From: Oceanospirillum sediminis
GTDB lineage: Bacteria > Pseudomonadota > Gammaproteobacteria > Pseudomonadales > Halomonadaceae
NCBI RefSeq assembly: GCF_014164585.1
Contig: NZ_JACJFM010000004.1
Span: 109,522-173,521, forward strand
Length of the DNA stretch: 64,000 bases
Direction: 5' to 3'
Shown here: piece by piece, positions 53,438 to 63,887 of the stretch
How the letters are laid out: each line of letters begins with the position of its first letter
Position numbering within the stretch: position 1 is the stretch's first letter
The notes under the pieces: generated by a model
What the model saw: the letters and a program-made list of their open reading frames with translations, nothing else
The model's database searches: none
Told to the model about the DNA's origin: nothing
Translations under genes and position numbers: made by a program

Positions 53438-53926
53438 ATGATCAGAACTTTATTTAAATGGCCTGCTCTGGCTGCAGGTTGCGGAGCTGCTCTAACAATA
53501 TCTTTACTCGCTATGCTGGAACAATATGGATCAGAGTGGTTCAGTCAGGAACAAATCTGGTTAATGGCTCCTTTCGGAGCCACTATGGTTCTGCTGTTTG
53601 CTTTGCCGGATAGCCCTTTGGCACAACCCAGAAATATTATTGCAGGCCATATTATGACGACAGCAATCGGGTTAGCCGTCATGGGCCTGGTAGGTGTCAG
53701 CTTCTGGTCTTTAGGACTGGCAGTTGGGCTGGCAATTTCTCTGATGATGCTGACGGGAACAGTACACCCTCCAGCAGGAGCAAATCCATTATTAGTCATG
53801 ATGACCGGGCTGCCACTCAGCTTTGTTATGACACCCGTCGCAACCGGCGTGTTATTAATTGTTCTGATGGGCTGGGTATGGCACAGACTGATTATGAAAC
53901 GGCAATATCCGGTACGCTGGTGGTAA
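53438..53926 (+). CDS. HPP-family integral membrane protein
   Basis: Start ATG 53438, with AGGAAA 6 bases upstream. The protein has 162 residues, four spans and the HPP motif GTVHPPAGANPLLVM near 108-122. Some HPP proteins transport nitrite; others are uncharacterised. Control by a divergent TetR is suggested by paired operators. Confidence 0.85.
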   Translation: MIRTLFKWPALAAGCGAALTISLLAMLEQYGSEWFSQEQIWLMAPFGATMVLLFALPDSPLAQPRNIIAGHIMTTAIGLAVMGLVGVSFWSLGLAVGLAISLMMLTGTVHPPAGANPLLVMMTGLPLSFVMTPVATGVLLIVLMGWVWHRLIMKRQYPVRWW

Positions 53927-54040
53927 TTTCCCTTTACATTCAACCCCATGCCTTTTGAATATTACATAATTTGCTCTCTCTCGGGACTGCACTCGTTTAT
54001 CGCATTTATTCATTGCACGAAGGTCTATAATTAATTCATT

Positions 54041-55054
54041 ATGTTGTTATACCCCAAGATGTTGGAGTGGACTGTGATTGATTATCAGACCTGTATTTTG
54101 GAATCGCCGCATCCGGCTGTTGACCATGAAAAGTGGCAGGTGACTGTTAACTTACTGGCTGAACTATACGATGCGGCTTGCGCCACTATTGTGCAATTCA
54201 GACAGAATGAATTTAAATCGATTGTTGCCAGTAAAAACGAAGACAACTTTCTGAAAGGAGGAGACTCCTGGCCCTGGGAACTACAGAGCTTTTGCCGCCA
54301 GATAATGGAAACCGGAGAGAAAGTGTATGAAGGGCATGCCGTTGATAATGAGCAATGGTGCTGTGCTCCTGCTGTTGAACATGGCCCTGTACGCTCTTAT
54401 TATGGCCTTCCCTTGTTCTGGCCTGATCAGAAACCGTTTGGCACGATCTGTATTATTGACCGTAAGCCGACGGGTTATAACCCTCTGTTAATGCAAATGC
54501 TGGAACAGTTCCGTGATTATGTTCAGGCAGACCTGAAAGGCATGGAATCTTATGAACAGATACGCTCCCTGGCATTAACCGATGAACTGACCGGGCTGTT
54601 TAATCGCCGCGGCATGGTCACTCTGGGTGAACAACGCATTCGTGATGCCAGACGTTTCAACCAGGAAGTGGGGATTGTCTATATCGATATCGATAATCTG
54701 AAGCAAACCAACGATCATCACGGGCATGACGCCGGAGATAAGGGCCTTAAGGCTCTGGCAGAGCTGTTACAGAAAAATACCCGGGATGCCGATCTGATTG
54801 CTCGTATGGGAGGCGATGAGTTTGTGGTGATGATGCTGGCGACCGACCCTCTGTTTATACCCACTTTCTGTGCCCGTATGGTAGATGAGTATACCCGGAT
54901 GACAGATCAGGATGAACGCCTGAGAGCATTGAGCATCAGCTATGGTTATAAATTCTTCCAGGCTGACAGTGTACTGTCTTTATCAGAAATGATAGACCAG
55001 GCAGACCTGCTGATGTATCAGCAAAAACAGGTTAAGAAAGAGACCGCTGTCTGA
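54041..55054 (+). CDS. GAF-GGDEF diguanylate cyclase
   Basis: This is a 337-residue protein. A GAF domain lies at about 20-160 (with AVDNEQWCCAPAVEHGPVRS near 102). The GGDEF domain has active site Gly-Gly-Asp-Glu-Phe at 257-261 and the inhibitory RxxD at 248-251. It makes c-di-GMP with product inhibition. Internal starts at 54059 or a GTG are possible. Stand-alone gene. Confidence 0.93.
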   Translation: MLLYPKMLEWTVIDYQTCILESPHPAVDHEKWQVTVNLLAELYDAACATIVQFRQNEFKSIVASKNEDNFLKGGDSWPWELQSFCRQIMETGEKVYEGHAVDNEQWCCAPAVEHGPVRSYYGLPLFWPDQKPFGTICIIDRKPTGYNPLLMQMLEQFRDYVQADLKGMESYEQIRSLALTDELTGLFNRRGMVTLGEQRIRDARRFNQEVGIVYIDIDNLKQTNDHHGHDAGDKGLKALAELLQKNTRDADLIARMGGDEFVVMMLATDPLFIPTFCARMVDEYTRMTDQDERLRALSISYGYKFFQADSVLSLSEMIDQADLLMYQQKQVKKETAV

Positions 55055-55251
55055 ATAAACGGGCTGATAAAACAAAACAGATGGTTATTTGGCATTCATT
55101 TATTCTGACTCAGAGATAAGAAAGCAACTCCGGATAAAGGCGATTGAATCCCGGAGTTGCTGAAGAGAGTAAAGAAATTGCCGGACAGACTGGCTGGCAC
55201 AGGCTTATCTGACAGCCGGTCTGACGTTGATATTCCTTTAAAACACTTCCT

Positions 55252-56319
55252 TTACCAGCTCAGCGAGGCACCCAGGGCCAGCTGTTTGGTATCTTTACTG
55301 CCTGTCACTGATTTCACATCGTATTCAGCAATCAGTTTCAGATAATCGTTTACATCATGGAACAGAGCAACAGCGGTCAGTTCTGTTGTGCTGTCAGAGA
55401 TTTCTGTTTCACCGTGGGACAGTACAATGCGGTTTGCTCCGAAGCTGTAAGACAGCTGCCCCAGAAAACCATCACTGTCGGTTTCGTCAGCCAATACCTG
55501 ATCTCCCAGAGCAGGACTCAGTCCGGTCTGGTCAAAACCGGACAGCGTGGCCTGAAAACCGGATATCGCGAAGCGCGCACCATAAGCTACACCAGAAGTG
55601 TCCACATCTGCCGCATCATTTTCACCACTGACACCACCCAGCCAGGCTGAAAAATCACCACCAGCAAGTGCTTTGCTATAAGTCGCTTCAGCTTCCAGAC
55701 GCAGACCATTGCTGGTATTCGCATCATCAGATTCACCACTCTGAGGGTCCAGCATGGCTACAGCCAGTTTGAAACCATTCAGATCCTTACTGCGCCAGGT
55801 AATCTGCGCTTTAGGCACAGCATAAGGATAGCCTGTTGAGATATTACCGAAAGTTACTCCGCCACTGTTTTCCATTGGCAGGCCGGTACCGAACAGCAGT
55901 TCGTCATTGAAGATATTGGTACGGGCATAAATACCAAAATCCTTACCAAACAGAACCTGACCAAAGCGGCCATCAACCGTTGCATAGAACTGACGTACGT
56001 CGATTGCAGTATCTGTCACGTTGTCACTGCCATCATTGATCGTCACCCAGAAAGAAGAGCGTCCACCAACCGTCAGATTATCAAGCTGTTTGCTAAAATT
56101 AAAACCTATGTAGTTTGGCAGGAAGCCCATACGAACACGACTTTGCGTTTCGTTTGTCTCTTCATTATCTGTATGGGTGTAAAAGGCATTGAAGTGGCCA
56201 TCAGCAGAGAAAGTCATCTGATCCTGGTCATACAGGGTAACTGCGGCACTGGCCTGTGCAGAAACGGCGATACCCAGAGCAATGGGGCAGAGTCTGGTGA
56301 GGATTGTTTTCGTTCTCAT
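55252..56319 (-). CDS. Outer-membrane porin
   Basis: Start 56319, with GAGAG upstream; the frame opens 54 bp earlier. The protein has 355 residues. Signal peptide ILTRLCPIALGIAVSAQASA. A 16-strand general-porin pattern of alternating residues follows, ending in LALGASLSW with terminal aromatic. The Asp-rich loop segment SGESDDANTSNG suggests cation preference. Forms a trimer in the outer membrane. Confidence 0.88.
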   Translation of the reverse strand: MRTKTILTRLCPIALGIAVSAQASAAVTLYDQDQMTFSADGHFNAFYTHTDNEETNETQSRVRMGFLPNYIGFNFSKQLDNLTVGGRSSFWVTINDGSDNVTDTAIDVRQFYATVDGRFGQVLFGKDFGIYARTNIFNDELLFGTGLPMENSGGVTFGNISTGYPYAVPKAQITWRSKDLNGFKLAVAMLDPQSGESDDANTSNGLRLEAEATYSKALAGGDFSAWLGGVSGENDAADVDTSGVAYGARFAISGFQATLSGFDQTGLSPALGDQVLADETDSDGFLGQLSYSFGANRIVLSHGETEISDSTTELTAVALFHDVNDYLKLIAEYDVKSVTGSKDTKQLALGASLSW

Positions 56320-56878
56320 AATGCTCTCATCAAAGTTGTTATTGTTGTGGTGCACTTTGATTATGAGAGCCATGAAATAGAGTTAGCATGGCGCTTTAGC
56401 CCTGAAATAGCGACACTTTATGGTATTTAACTAAAGATGAAGAAGTCTTAAAGACTGAAGAATAATCAAGTGATTAATTAGGACTAAATCAACAGACAGT
56501 ACTTGAAACAAGTGTAACAATATGCTCAAGAATCGATTGACTGTCGATAAGCCTGTTCAGAGGCAGACACTGGCTCCGGTTGATTGCGTTAAAAGTGGTC
56601 AGGGTGTGTATGTCCACTTTAAAACCAGATCGTGACGACAGGCGTAAAAAATGCTGATAAGAAGATAGTACCTGTTCGTGTCCTGAAGAAACGAAAACCA
56701 CTGTTAATAGTTATCGGGGCAATCAGGTTTCTCTGATAGTACTGAAATCAGACTATGCCTGCCCTGCGTACCACTTCTTGTCATACCAGAACTTAAGAGA
56801 GTGTCTGATCCCGTATGGTCAAAAAGTACATTTGATATATCGTTGTGTAAGGGAAAAAGACACAAAGGAATTGTAAAT
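56320..56878. other. Gene-free interval porin to 74-residue protein
   Basis: I see no supportable gene on either strand. It holds the divergent promoters. Confidence 0.35.
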
Positions 56879-57103
56879 ATGTTAATCAATATAAGTCATG
56901 GGCTGAGTGTGAAAAAACACGAAGCAAACGGCTATACCCAATGGGTTGGTTTTACTGCTGCCCCGGATAACCATAACAAACGCCCTATGTGGAAGAAAGC
57001 GACAGGCCTTATGTCTGTAGCTGATATTATGGGCTGGTTGAAGGCTGAATACCCGCAAAGCGGTATGTGTGAAAAGTTTTCTGAAATGACTTTGTCTGCC
57101 TGA
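56879..57103 (+). CDS. 74-residue protein of unknown function
   Basis: AAAGGAATT precedes the ATG at 56879. A compact soluble protein with several Trp and His (YTQWVGFTAAPDNHNKRPMW; VADIMGWLKAEYP). A 12-bp hairpin follows 28 bp after the stop. Not recognised. Confidence 0.5.
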   Translation: MLINISHGLSVKKHEANGYTQWVGFTAAPDNHNKRPMWKKATGLMSVADIMGWLKAEYPQSGMCEKFSEMTLSA

Positions 57104-57130
57104 TCAAGCCAGAATTAAACAGGTCAAGCC

Positions 57131-57164
57131 ATGCCTCCTGATAGCGGAATAGATCAGGAGGCAT
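57131..57164. terminator. Perfect 12-bp hairpin after the 74-residue gene
   Basis: ATGCCTCCTGAT and ATCAGGAGGCAT pair around a 10-base loop. No T run; may be a terminator or an RNA stability element. Confidence 0.45.
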
Positions 57165-57414
57165 AATGTATCGTTACAGCTTTTTTCGCGATTATTAACT
57201 TTGCTTTGCAAGCTTTCTCAATTTCTTAGCACTTCCCGCAGAACTTTTACGCAGGCATTCACCTGTAATCAGGGTTTTGCCTGTTGTCTTTCTGATCTAC
57301 TCGGGTAAATCTACTTTGCCTTATGTTCCAATCCATCATGCCGATAGGTTAATTAGTCAAGGCGAGAGAAATCGAAGCACTTAGATAAAATAATTGGATT
57401 GAATGAGGCAACTT

Positions 57415-58470
57415 ATGGATATAAAACCCTCAACCTATGCTAATGGCGTATCGTTACCAAAGACTCCGGCAAAAACGGCAAGCACTCAAATTCAGCAATC
57501 GGCTCAGGCTTCCGTGCAAGTAGCTGCATCATCAACAAAACTCAGCCCAAACAGCCTGATCAGACAGGAAGACTTTGATCATGCGATAAAGAACCTTCAG
57601 GAAGAAGCACTGGAGGGCTTTACCAAACCAAAGCAGGGTTTGTTCGGAATTAGCGCCAGAATTGATGTGGGGCGCTATAACCTGTACCTGGTTGATCAGC
57701 AGGTCGATACACTTAAAAGTCAGTACGGTGACGATCTCGACACTGATGCACTGAAAAAACAACTAATTGATAGCAGTGGTATCACCACAGAAAACCCGCT
57801 TAAAGGTTCGAAACGTCAGAACGTTTTCATCAAAGAGATGAGCCTCTATCATCTGAAAGAAAAAGACGTACAAGCCCTGACAGATGTTTATATTTATGCG
57901 AAAGAAAATAATCTGGATACAGAGCAGGTCGACAGGCTGGGAACTGTAATGGCCAGCTATCGTAATGACGAAGCCAAATACCCGGGGCTTTTTTACCCTG
58001 ATAAGCGCAAACCCTATGAACCGGAAGTAGTGGAACAGGCCAAAGCCATATACTCAAATGATGGAACAGGCGTTGTTCAGTTTGAAGAAGGCTTTCTTGA
58101 CTATGCACTGAATCCGGAAAAAAACCTGCGCTTTACGACCAAAATGCTCAATCTGGACTTTTTTGAACAAATTGCCGGTACAGGAGATGGAGAAAAGGCC
58201 TTCCTGCATACCCCGTTGTACAGACTTGGAGACGGCTCTGCTTTACGGCCAGAGGGTCGCCTTGAAAAGTTAAAAGAGGCTCTGACCAAAGACCCGGCTG
58301 ATATTGATACCAGTAACCTGTCACCAGAAGAGGCCGTGAAGCACTATCTGAATCGCTGGCTGGAAACACAGGTTGAGTCTGAATCGCCTATGCATCAGTT
58401 TATCGCTGACCTGTCACAGGAGGACCAGATGAAAATCTATACGCATTTGACCCTGTTAAAGTTGTTGTAA
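57415..58470 (+). CDS. 351-residue protein of unknown function
   Basis: Start ATG 57415, with GAGG 6 bases upstream. A disordered Ser/Thr/Gln/Ala-rich N-terminus of about 45 residues lacks a signal peptide. It is followed by a helical globular domain (IYAKENNLDTEQVDRLG; FLDYALNPEKNLRFTTKM). The polar N-terminus followed by a helical body resembles secreted effector proteins, but no secretion genes are near and no catalytic motif is seen. Not recognised. Confidence 0.55.
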   Translation: MDIKPSTYANGVSLPKTPAKTASTQIQQSAQASVQVAASSTKLSPNSLIRQEDFDHAIKNLQEEALEGFTKPKQGLFGISARIDVGRYNLYLVDQQVDTLKSQYGDDLDTDALKKQLIDSSGITTENPLKGSKRQNVFIKEMSLYHLKEKDVQALTDVYIYAKENNLDTEQVDRLGTVMASYRNDEAKYPGLFYPDKRKPYEPEVVEQAKAIYSNDGTGVVQFEEGFLDYALNPEKNLRFTTKMLNLDFFEQIAGTGDGEKAFLHTPLYRLGDGSALRPEGRLEKLKEALTKDPADIDTSNLSPEEAVKHYLNRWLETQVESESPMHQFIADLSQEDQMKIYTHLTLLKLL

Positions 58471-59335
58471 TGACCGGACTGGGTTATATAAGTCTGCGCC
58501 ATACTCACGCCCCTTCCCCCGACAGAATAAAGAGCGGTTGCAGCTGACCGCTCTGCATCCGGTTAACGATCACAATCCCCCTCTTGAAAGCAGCACAGGG
58601 ACTTATCCCATATAAGGAAAAGACAATATCAGCAATACTGATCTCTGCCCGAGTACCGCATCCCCCCAAGGAAAGCTGATATTTGTAAAGAGCTTTTACT
58701 CAAACCATGACTTTATACACCTAAAGGTATAATTATGTAAAAAATCGTTAAAGTTTAATTAATATCAGCCGATGGCTATGTTAATTTCTAAATAAACAAT
58801 CAAAAGGTATTTTTCATAGCCAAATCGTTTGACTCTCGAAAAACTTGGCTATCTCATTGTTTTTTTTATTGAAATACTCAGGAAAAGGGACCAACTTTTC
58901 CTGAGCATAAGCACACAGAAACAAGGGATACAGATAAATACTCAAGGAGTATATACCAGTAAATTTACAACAAGGCACAGCACGACCCAGAGTGCTGACA
59001 CTTTGTTACAAAAACCCTTAGCATCTGAGAACAGTCAATACAGAAGTATGTTTTCTGCGAGCAAAAGCGGCCAGTTATTGCCGGGGACCAGCCAGCAACA
59101 ACGGCAGCTTTTTGCCACAATATTACAGTGTGCAATAACATTCTGAACATTATGAGGCGGATACAAGGACCGGGGACCAGACCAATCCGGAATAAAACAC
59201 CTCAGAACGGCAGAAAGTCGGTTGCACTCCAGACAGCAAACCACTGATGACTGCACTCTCTGACAAACATTGCGACTTTTTTATCTCAACCTTCTGGCTG
59301 AAATAATCTTCGGTCAGTAAATCAGAGGTGACCCG
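58471..59335. other. 865-bp interval and flagellin leader
   Basis: No convincing gene. It contains a hairpin (AGAGCGGT/ACCGCTCT, near 58529-58553) and a sigma-28-like promoter at 58749-58775 whose transcript would have a leader of about 550 nt before flagellin. A weak TTG-initiated 105-codon frame at 58829-59146 is not supported. Confidence 0.45.
58749..58775 (+). promoter_or_regulatory. Sigma-28 (FliA) promoter
   Basis: TAAAGTTT, 11 bases, then GCCGATGG. The -35 element is a perfect match, the spacing is exact and the -10 element matches 6 of 8 to GCCGATAA. Confidence 0.6.
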
Positions 59336-60505
59336 ATGACGCTTCTCGTCAATACCAACATGACAGCGTTACAAGGTCAGTACTACGTACAGCAAATTTC
59401 GGACCAGGTTAACTCTTCTATTGAAAAGCTAACCACAGGCAGCAGGATATCCAGCGCCCGAAATGATGCTGCCAGCGTTCAGCTGGCTGACCTGTTTGAT
59501 ACGCAACTAACCGGACTGACCCAGGCTAACCGTAATGCCAATTACGGTATTGCTATGGCCCAGATTGCTGAAGGCTCTCTTTCCGAAATCAACAATAACC
59601 TCCAAAGGGCTTATCAACTCAGTGTTATGGGGGGAAACCGTAGCCTGGAAAGCAGTGACAGGGTAGCACTGGGAGATGAGTTTAAAACATTACTTGAAAC
59701 CAATAATCTCATTGCAAACAACACATTGTTCGGCTCGATTAACATTCTCAACTACGAATCAAATGAGGAAGGATTTCTGATCAAATCCCGCCCGGAACCT
59801 GGCGGCCCACAAACAGTAACAACAGGCAATGCAATATTGACCTCTCTGTTTGGTAAAGCATTGAATAGCGACAATATCACTGGACAGATGCTATCCCTGG
59901 TCAGTATTAACCTGGGAGCAACAGGTGATCTGGGTAAAATGGTTGCGGCTTATATGCTGATCAATAATCAATCTGATGCTGGCGTGGCTGCAGACGCTTT
60001 ACTAACCGGCACAAGAACCGGCGCGATCAGTACCCTGGCCACCAACAGTGCTGTTCAGCTGGATATTGATGAAATGAATACACTGCTGGTCAATGAGCTG
60101 TCTGCACAAACAGGGCAATCAGCCGTAGTGACCGGCGCTGCAGGTGCATTTACCGGATTTGCCGATACCGATGTACACTCTACTATCGGTTTCTCCGATC
60201 AACAATTAAACCAGATTTACGGTTTCTCAACAGACACACTACTCGATACATTAAGTGGCCTGTCAACTGAAGTAACTAACCAGAGGTCGCGACTGGGAGC
60301 CGAACAGAACGGCTTGTTATCCACAATCAGATCTAATACCAACTCTATCGTTAACATCAAAGATGCAAGATCCCGTGTAGCCGATACCGATTTTGCAACT
60401 GAGACCGTCAAGCTGACGAGGAACCAGATTTTGTTACAAGGTGCCAACACCATCCTTTCTCAGGCCACACAAACACCCAATATTGCTCTTTCTCTTCTCA
60501 GATAG
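59336..60505 (+). CDS. Flagellin
   Basis: This 389-residue protein has the conserved N-terminal D0/D1 helix region (LLVNTNMTALQGQYYVQQIS, then STGSRI-type TTGSRISSARND) and C-terminal D1/D0 region (DFATETVKLTRNQILLQGAN, then ALSLLR). A variable central domain lies at about 150-290. Ribosome site GAGGTG. No other flagellar gene is nearby, so this may be one of several dispersed flagellins. A FliA-type promoter lies far upstream. Confidence 0.93.
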   Translation: MTLLVNTNMTALQGQYYVQQISDQVNSSIEKLTTGSRISSARNDAASVQLADLFDTQLTGLTQANRNANYGIAMAQIAEGSLSEINNNLQRAYQLSVMGGNRSLESSDRVALGDEFKTLLETNNLIANNTLFGSINILNYESNEEGFLIKSRPEPGGPQTVTTGNAILTSLFGKALNSDNITGQMLSLVSINLGATGDLGKMVAAYMLINNQSDAGVAADALLTGTRTGAISTLATNSAVQLDIDEMNTLLVNELSAQTGQSAVVTGAAGAFTGFADTDVHSTIGFSDQQLNQIYGFSTDTLLDTLSGLSTEVTNQRSRLGAEQNGLLSTIRSNTNSIVNIKDARSRVADTDFATETVKLTRNQILLQGANTILSQATQTPNIALSLLR

Positions 60506-60533
60506 CGACCAGATATACTTCTTATAAGCAGAC

Positions 60534-60567
60534 CAGAGCCGATACAGTATCACCTGCATCGGTTCTG
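60534..60567. terminator. Hairpin between convergent flagellin and MOSC genes
   Basis: CAGAGCCGAT and ATCGGTTCTG pair over 10 bp with one G-U pair. Probably bidirectional. Confidence 0.5.
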
Positions 60568-60594
60568 CCTTCCCACTCAGAATACTGCCATCTC

Positions 60595-61443
60595 TTATTT
60601 CAAAGATATTTCCAGCAAATCTCCAACCTGAATCACGCTTCCCTCTCCGGATAAAAGAATGCCATTCTGACCAAAAAAAGCACCTTTCAGATCCGGCTGT
60701 GTTTTCATAGCTATTAAAGTTGCCAGAGGCTCTTTCGGCTCAGCAATCTCTCCGGATAACTGATCAATCGAGGTTACTTTGCATCTCTGGCAAGGCTTTC
60801 TCAAAGCCAGCACAAAACCTTTATCAGACATCAGCTGATCAACGCGATCTTCTTCAAAAGCAACTGTATTTTTCAGAACGATATTAGGCCTGAAACGCTC
60901 CATTGTAACTTGTGAGGCTCCCTTTGCGCTTAAAGATTGATTCAAAGCTTCCAGAGAAGCCTCAGACGTCACCAGAAGAGGAAAACCATCAGAAAATGCG
61001 GTATGAGCCACATCTGCTTTTGTATACTCAGGATCAACCTGGCGCTGATAGTTTTCGCAGAACCTTACCAAACGCAAAGACTGACCTTTCCACTCCCCCA
61101 GCACCCCGGTTAACCATTCGCTGACAATATTGCCTTCATCAAATGCATCACACTCATCCCCCCATACCACAGCCTTCACCGCAGTAGTATTTTCAGCCAT
61201 AACCAGAGGAACTGGACAATCACCATGATCAGCATGACTGAGGCATAAAGTTTCATCGGTTATAGCAACGGATACAGATGCCATTCGGGGAAGGTTTCTC
61301 TGAGTTACAAAGTTCCCACTCTGATCTGTAACCATCCAGAGCCGGTCCCATTGCAAGCCTCTGATACCCAGAACAGAGGACTCCAGAGAAATTCCTCTCA
61401 GAGATTTAACGGGGTAAACAAACAATCCGGATACTTCTGCCAC
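60595..61443 (-). CDS. MOSC domain protein
   Basis: GTG start at 61443, with AGGGAGG 8 bases upstream. The protein has 282 residues. MOSC N-terminal beta-barrel (VSGLFVYPVKSLRGISLESS) and MOSC core with the reactive Cys in LALRKPCQRCKVTSIDQLSG, near 219-238. YcbX-like members help molybdenum-cofactor enzymes reduce N-hydroxylated compounds. No associated ferredoxin domain here. Confidence 0.9.
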   Translation of the reverse strand: MAEVSGLFVYPVKSLRGISLESSVLGIRGLQWDRLWMVTDQSGNFVTQRNLPRMASVSVAITDETLCLSHADHGDCPVPLVMAENTTAVKAVVWGDECDAFDEGNIVSEWLTGVLGEWKGQSLRLVRFCENYQRQVDPEYTKADVAHTAFSDGFPLLVTSEASLEALNQSLSAKGASQVTMERFRPNIVLKNTVAFEEDRVDQLMSDKGFVLALRKPCQRCKVTSIDQLSGEIAEPKEPLATLIAMKTQPDLKGAFFGQNGILLSGEGSVIQVGDLLEISLK

Positions 61444-61583
61444 TGACCTGACCTCCCTGAACAAAAAGCCAGTATAACGTCAATGAGGCCCATCAACATA
61501 ACGCCAGTGCATACAAGGATGAAATAAAACTCAGGAAAATCTTTAATTAATGCCTGCTTCGGACTATTTTCTTGAAAGACTTT

Positions 61584-61592
61584 TGGTATACT
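61584..61592 (+). promoter_or_regulatory. Extended -10 promoter of fusA2
   Basis: TGGTATACT is an extended -10 element 112 bp before the start. No good -35, which extended -10 promoters do not need. Confidence 0.5.
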
Positions 61593-61703
61593 TGCGCGCA
61601 AATCGTTCCAGATTTAAAGCGCAGTGCCATTCGGGTGAGTGTATCCGGAACCTTTCGGTACGCACTGACGCGCAAATTTAACCCTGATGTATAGCGTAGA
61701 AAC

Positions 61704-63788
61704 ATGTCAAATTTAGATCACTATCGTAACATTGGTATCTTTGCCCACGTAGATGCGGGTAAAACCACCACTACAGAACGTATCCTTAAGCTGACCGGTA
61801 AAATCCATAAAATCGGTGAGGTTCACGATGGTGAATCTACTACTGACTTCATGGAGCAAGAAGCTGAGCGTGGTATTACCATCCAGTCTGCGGCAGTAAG
61901 CTGCTTCTGGAAAAACCATCGTTTCAACGTTATTGATACTCCTGGGCACGTTGACTTCACAGTTGAAGTATATCGTTCTCTGAAAGTACTGGACGGTGGT
62001 ATCGGTGTATTCTGTGGTTCCGGTGGTGTTGAGCCTCAGTCCGAAACTAACTGGCGCTATGCAAACGAATCTGAAGTTGCTCGTCTGATCTTCGTGAACA
62101 AGCTGGACCGTATGGGTGCAGACTTCTATCGCGTTGTTGATCAGGTAGAAAATGTACTGGGTGCCAACCCACTGGTTATGACCCTGCCAATCGGCATCGA
62201 AGATGACTTCGTTGGTGTGGTAGACGTACTGACTAAGAAAGCTTACATCTGGGATGACTCAGGTGAGCCAGAAAACTACGAAGTCACTGACGTTCCAGAA
62301 GACATGGCAGAGAAGCTGGAAGAGTACCATGAGATGCTGGTTGAGACTGCTGTAGAGCAGGACGACGATCTGATGGAAGCTTACATGGAAGGTGAAATGC
62401 CTTCTATTGAAGACCTGAAGCGTTGTATCCGCAAAGGTACTCGTGACCTGGCATTCTTCCCTACTTTCTGTGGTTCGGCATTCAAGAACAAAGGTATGCA
62501 GCTGGTACTGGATGGCGTTGTAGATTACCTGCCATCTCCAACCGAAGTTGACCCACAGCCTCTGACTGATAAAGAGACTGGTGAGCCAACGGGTGAAGTT
62601 GCGACAGTATCTGTTGACGAACCTTTCCGTGCTCTGGCGTTCAAGATTATGGACGACCGTTTCGGTGCGCTGACCTTTATCCGTATCTACTCCGGTAAAC
62701 TGAATAAAGGTGACACTGTACTGAACTCTGCTACCGGCAAGACTGAGCGTATCGGCCGTATGGTTGAGATGCAAGCTGATGAGCGTAACGAGCTGAGTTC
62801 TGCTCAAGCGGGCGACATCATCGCTGTTGTTGGTATGAAGAACGTTCAGACCGGTCACACGCTGTGTGATGTTAAGCACGAGTGTACTCTGGAAGCTATG
62901 ATCTTCCCTGATCCGGTAATCTCCATCGCTGTTGCTCCTAAGGACAAAGGTTCTTCTGAGAAACTGGGTGTTGCACTGGGTAAGATGATCGCAGAAGATC
63001 CATCCTTCCAGGTTGAGACTGACGAAGATTCCGGTGAAACCATCCTGAAAGGTATGGGTGAGCTGCACCTGGATATTAAAGTAGACATCCTGAAGCGTAC
63101 TTTCGGTATCGAACTGGAAGTAGGTGCTCCTCAGGTAGCTTACCGTGAAACTATCACTCAAGCGCTTGAAGATAGCTACACGCACAAGAAGCAGTCTGGT
63201 GGTTCTGGTCAGTTCGGTAAGATCGACTACCGCATCCGTCCTAACGAGCCAGGTGAAGGTTTCACCTTCGAATCTACGGTTGTAGGTGGTAACGTTCCTA
63301 AGGAATTCTTCCCTGCAATTGAGAAAGGTTTCGCTGGCATGATGGAGCAAGGCCCACTGGCTGGCTTCCCAATGCTGGACGTACACGTTGAGCTGTTCGA
63401 CGGTGGCTTCCACGCGGTTGACTCCTCTGCAGTAGCGTTTGAAATCGCAGCTAAAGGTGCATACCGTCAGTCCATGCCTAAAGCCGGTCCTCAGCTGATC
63501 GAGCCTATCATGAAAGTTGACGTATTCACTCCAGACGACAACGTAGGTGACGTAATTGGTGACCTGAACCGTCGTCGCGGCATGATCAAAGACCAGGAAG
63601 CTGGCGCAATGGGCGTTCGCATCAAGGCTGATGTACCTCTGTCCGAAATGTTTGGTTACATCGGCCACCTGCGTACTATCACTTCTGGTCGTGGTCAGTT
63701 CTCTATGGAGTTCAGCCACTACATGCCTTGCCCGGCAACAGTTGCTGAGAAGGTAATCGCTGAAGTTAAAGAACGCAACGCTAAGTAA
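61704..63788 (+). CDS. fusA2: Elongation factor G, second copy type
   Basis: This is a 694-residue GTPase. G1 AHVDAGKTT at 14-22, G3 DTPGHVDF, G4 [10 protein letters not shown], then domains II-V with [13 protein letters not shown]. The phrase [20 protein letters not shown] and absence of ribosomal protein or tufA neighbours mark the stand-alone FusA2 type of marine gammaproteobacteria, not the str-operon FusA. Codon use is strongly optimised, so it is highly expressed. Probably translocation or ribosome recycling. Confidence 0.92.
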   Translation: MSNLDHYRNIGIFAHVDAGKTTTTERILKLTGKIHKIGEVHDGESTTDFMEQEAERGITIQSAAVSCFWKNHRFNVIDTPGHVDFTVEVYRSLKVLDGGIGVFCGSGGVEPQSETNWRYANESEVARLIFVNKLDRMGADFYRVVDQVENVLGANPLVMTLPIGIEDDFVGVVDVLTKKAYIWDDSGEPENYEVTDVPEDMAEKLEEYHEMLVETAVEQDDDLMEAYMEGEMPSIEDLKRCIRKGTRDLAFFPTFCGSAFKNKGMQLVLDGVVDYLPSPTEVDPQPLTDKETGEPTGEVATVSVDEPFRALAFKIMDDRFGALTFIRIYSGKLNKGDTVLNSATGKTERIGRMVEMQADERNELSSAQAGDIIAVVGMKNVQTGHTLCDVKHECTLEAMIFPDPVISIAVAPKDKGSSEKLGVALGKMIAEDPSFQVETDEDSGETILKGMGELHLDIKVDILKRTFGIELEVGAPQVAYRETITQALEDSYTHKKQSGGSGQFGKIDYRIRPNEPGEGFTFESTVVGGNVPKEFFPAIEKGFAGMMEQGPLAGFPMLDVHVELFDGGFHAVDSSAVAFEIAAKGAYRQSMPKAGPQLIEPIMKVDVFTPDDNVGDVIGDLNRRRGMIKDQEAGAMGVRIKADVPLSEMFGYIGHLRTITSGRGQFSMEFSHYMPCPATVAEKVIAEVKERNAK

Positions 63789-63860
63789 TCGTACCCTTCC
63801 TGACAGGCTTTCAGCTTAAATCAGGAATTGTCTGATTGATCACTTAACGCGCTCTTCCAA

Positions 63861-63887
63861 AACCCCGGCCTAGACCGGGGTTTTTTT
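63861..63887 (+). terminator. Terminator after fusA2
   Basis: AACCCCGG and CCGGGGTT pair around a 6-base loop and are followed by a run of T. Confidence 0.92.

Noticed and set aside
58829..59146. 105-codon frame in the flagellin leader
   Set aside because: Starts with TTG without a ribosome site and has no recognisable fold; kept as leader only.
59270..59300. Sigma-54 promoter before flagellin (TGACAAACATTGC)
   Set aside because: The essential GG of the -24 element is missing and spacing to TTGC is wrong.
62259..63719. 486-codon open frame antisense to fusA2
   Set aside because: It mirrors the biased codon use of fusA2; the product is unlike any protein, and there is no ribosome site.
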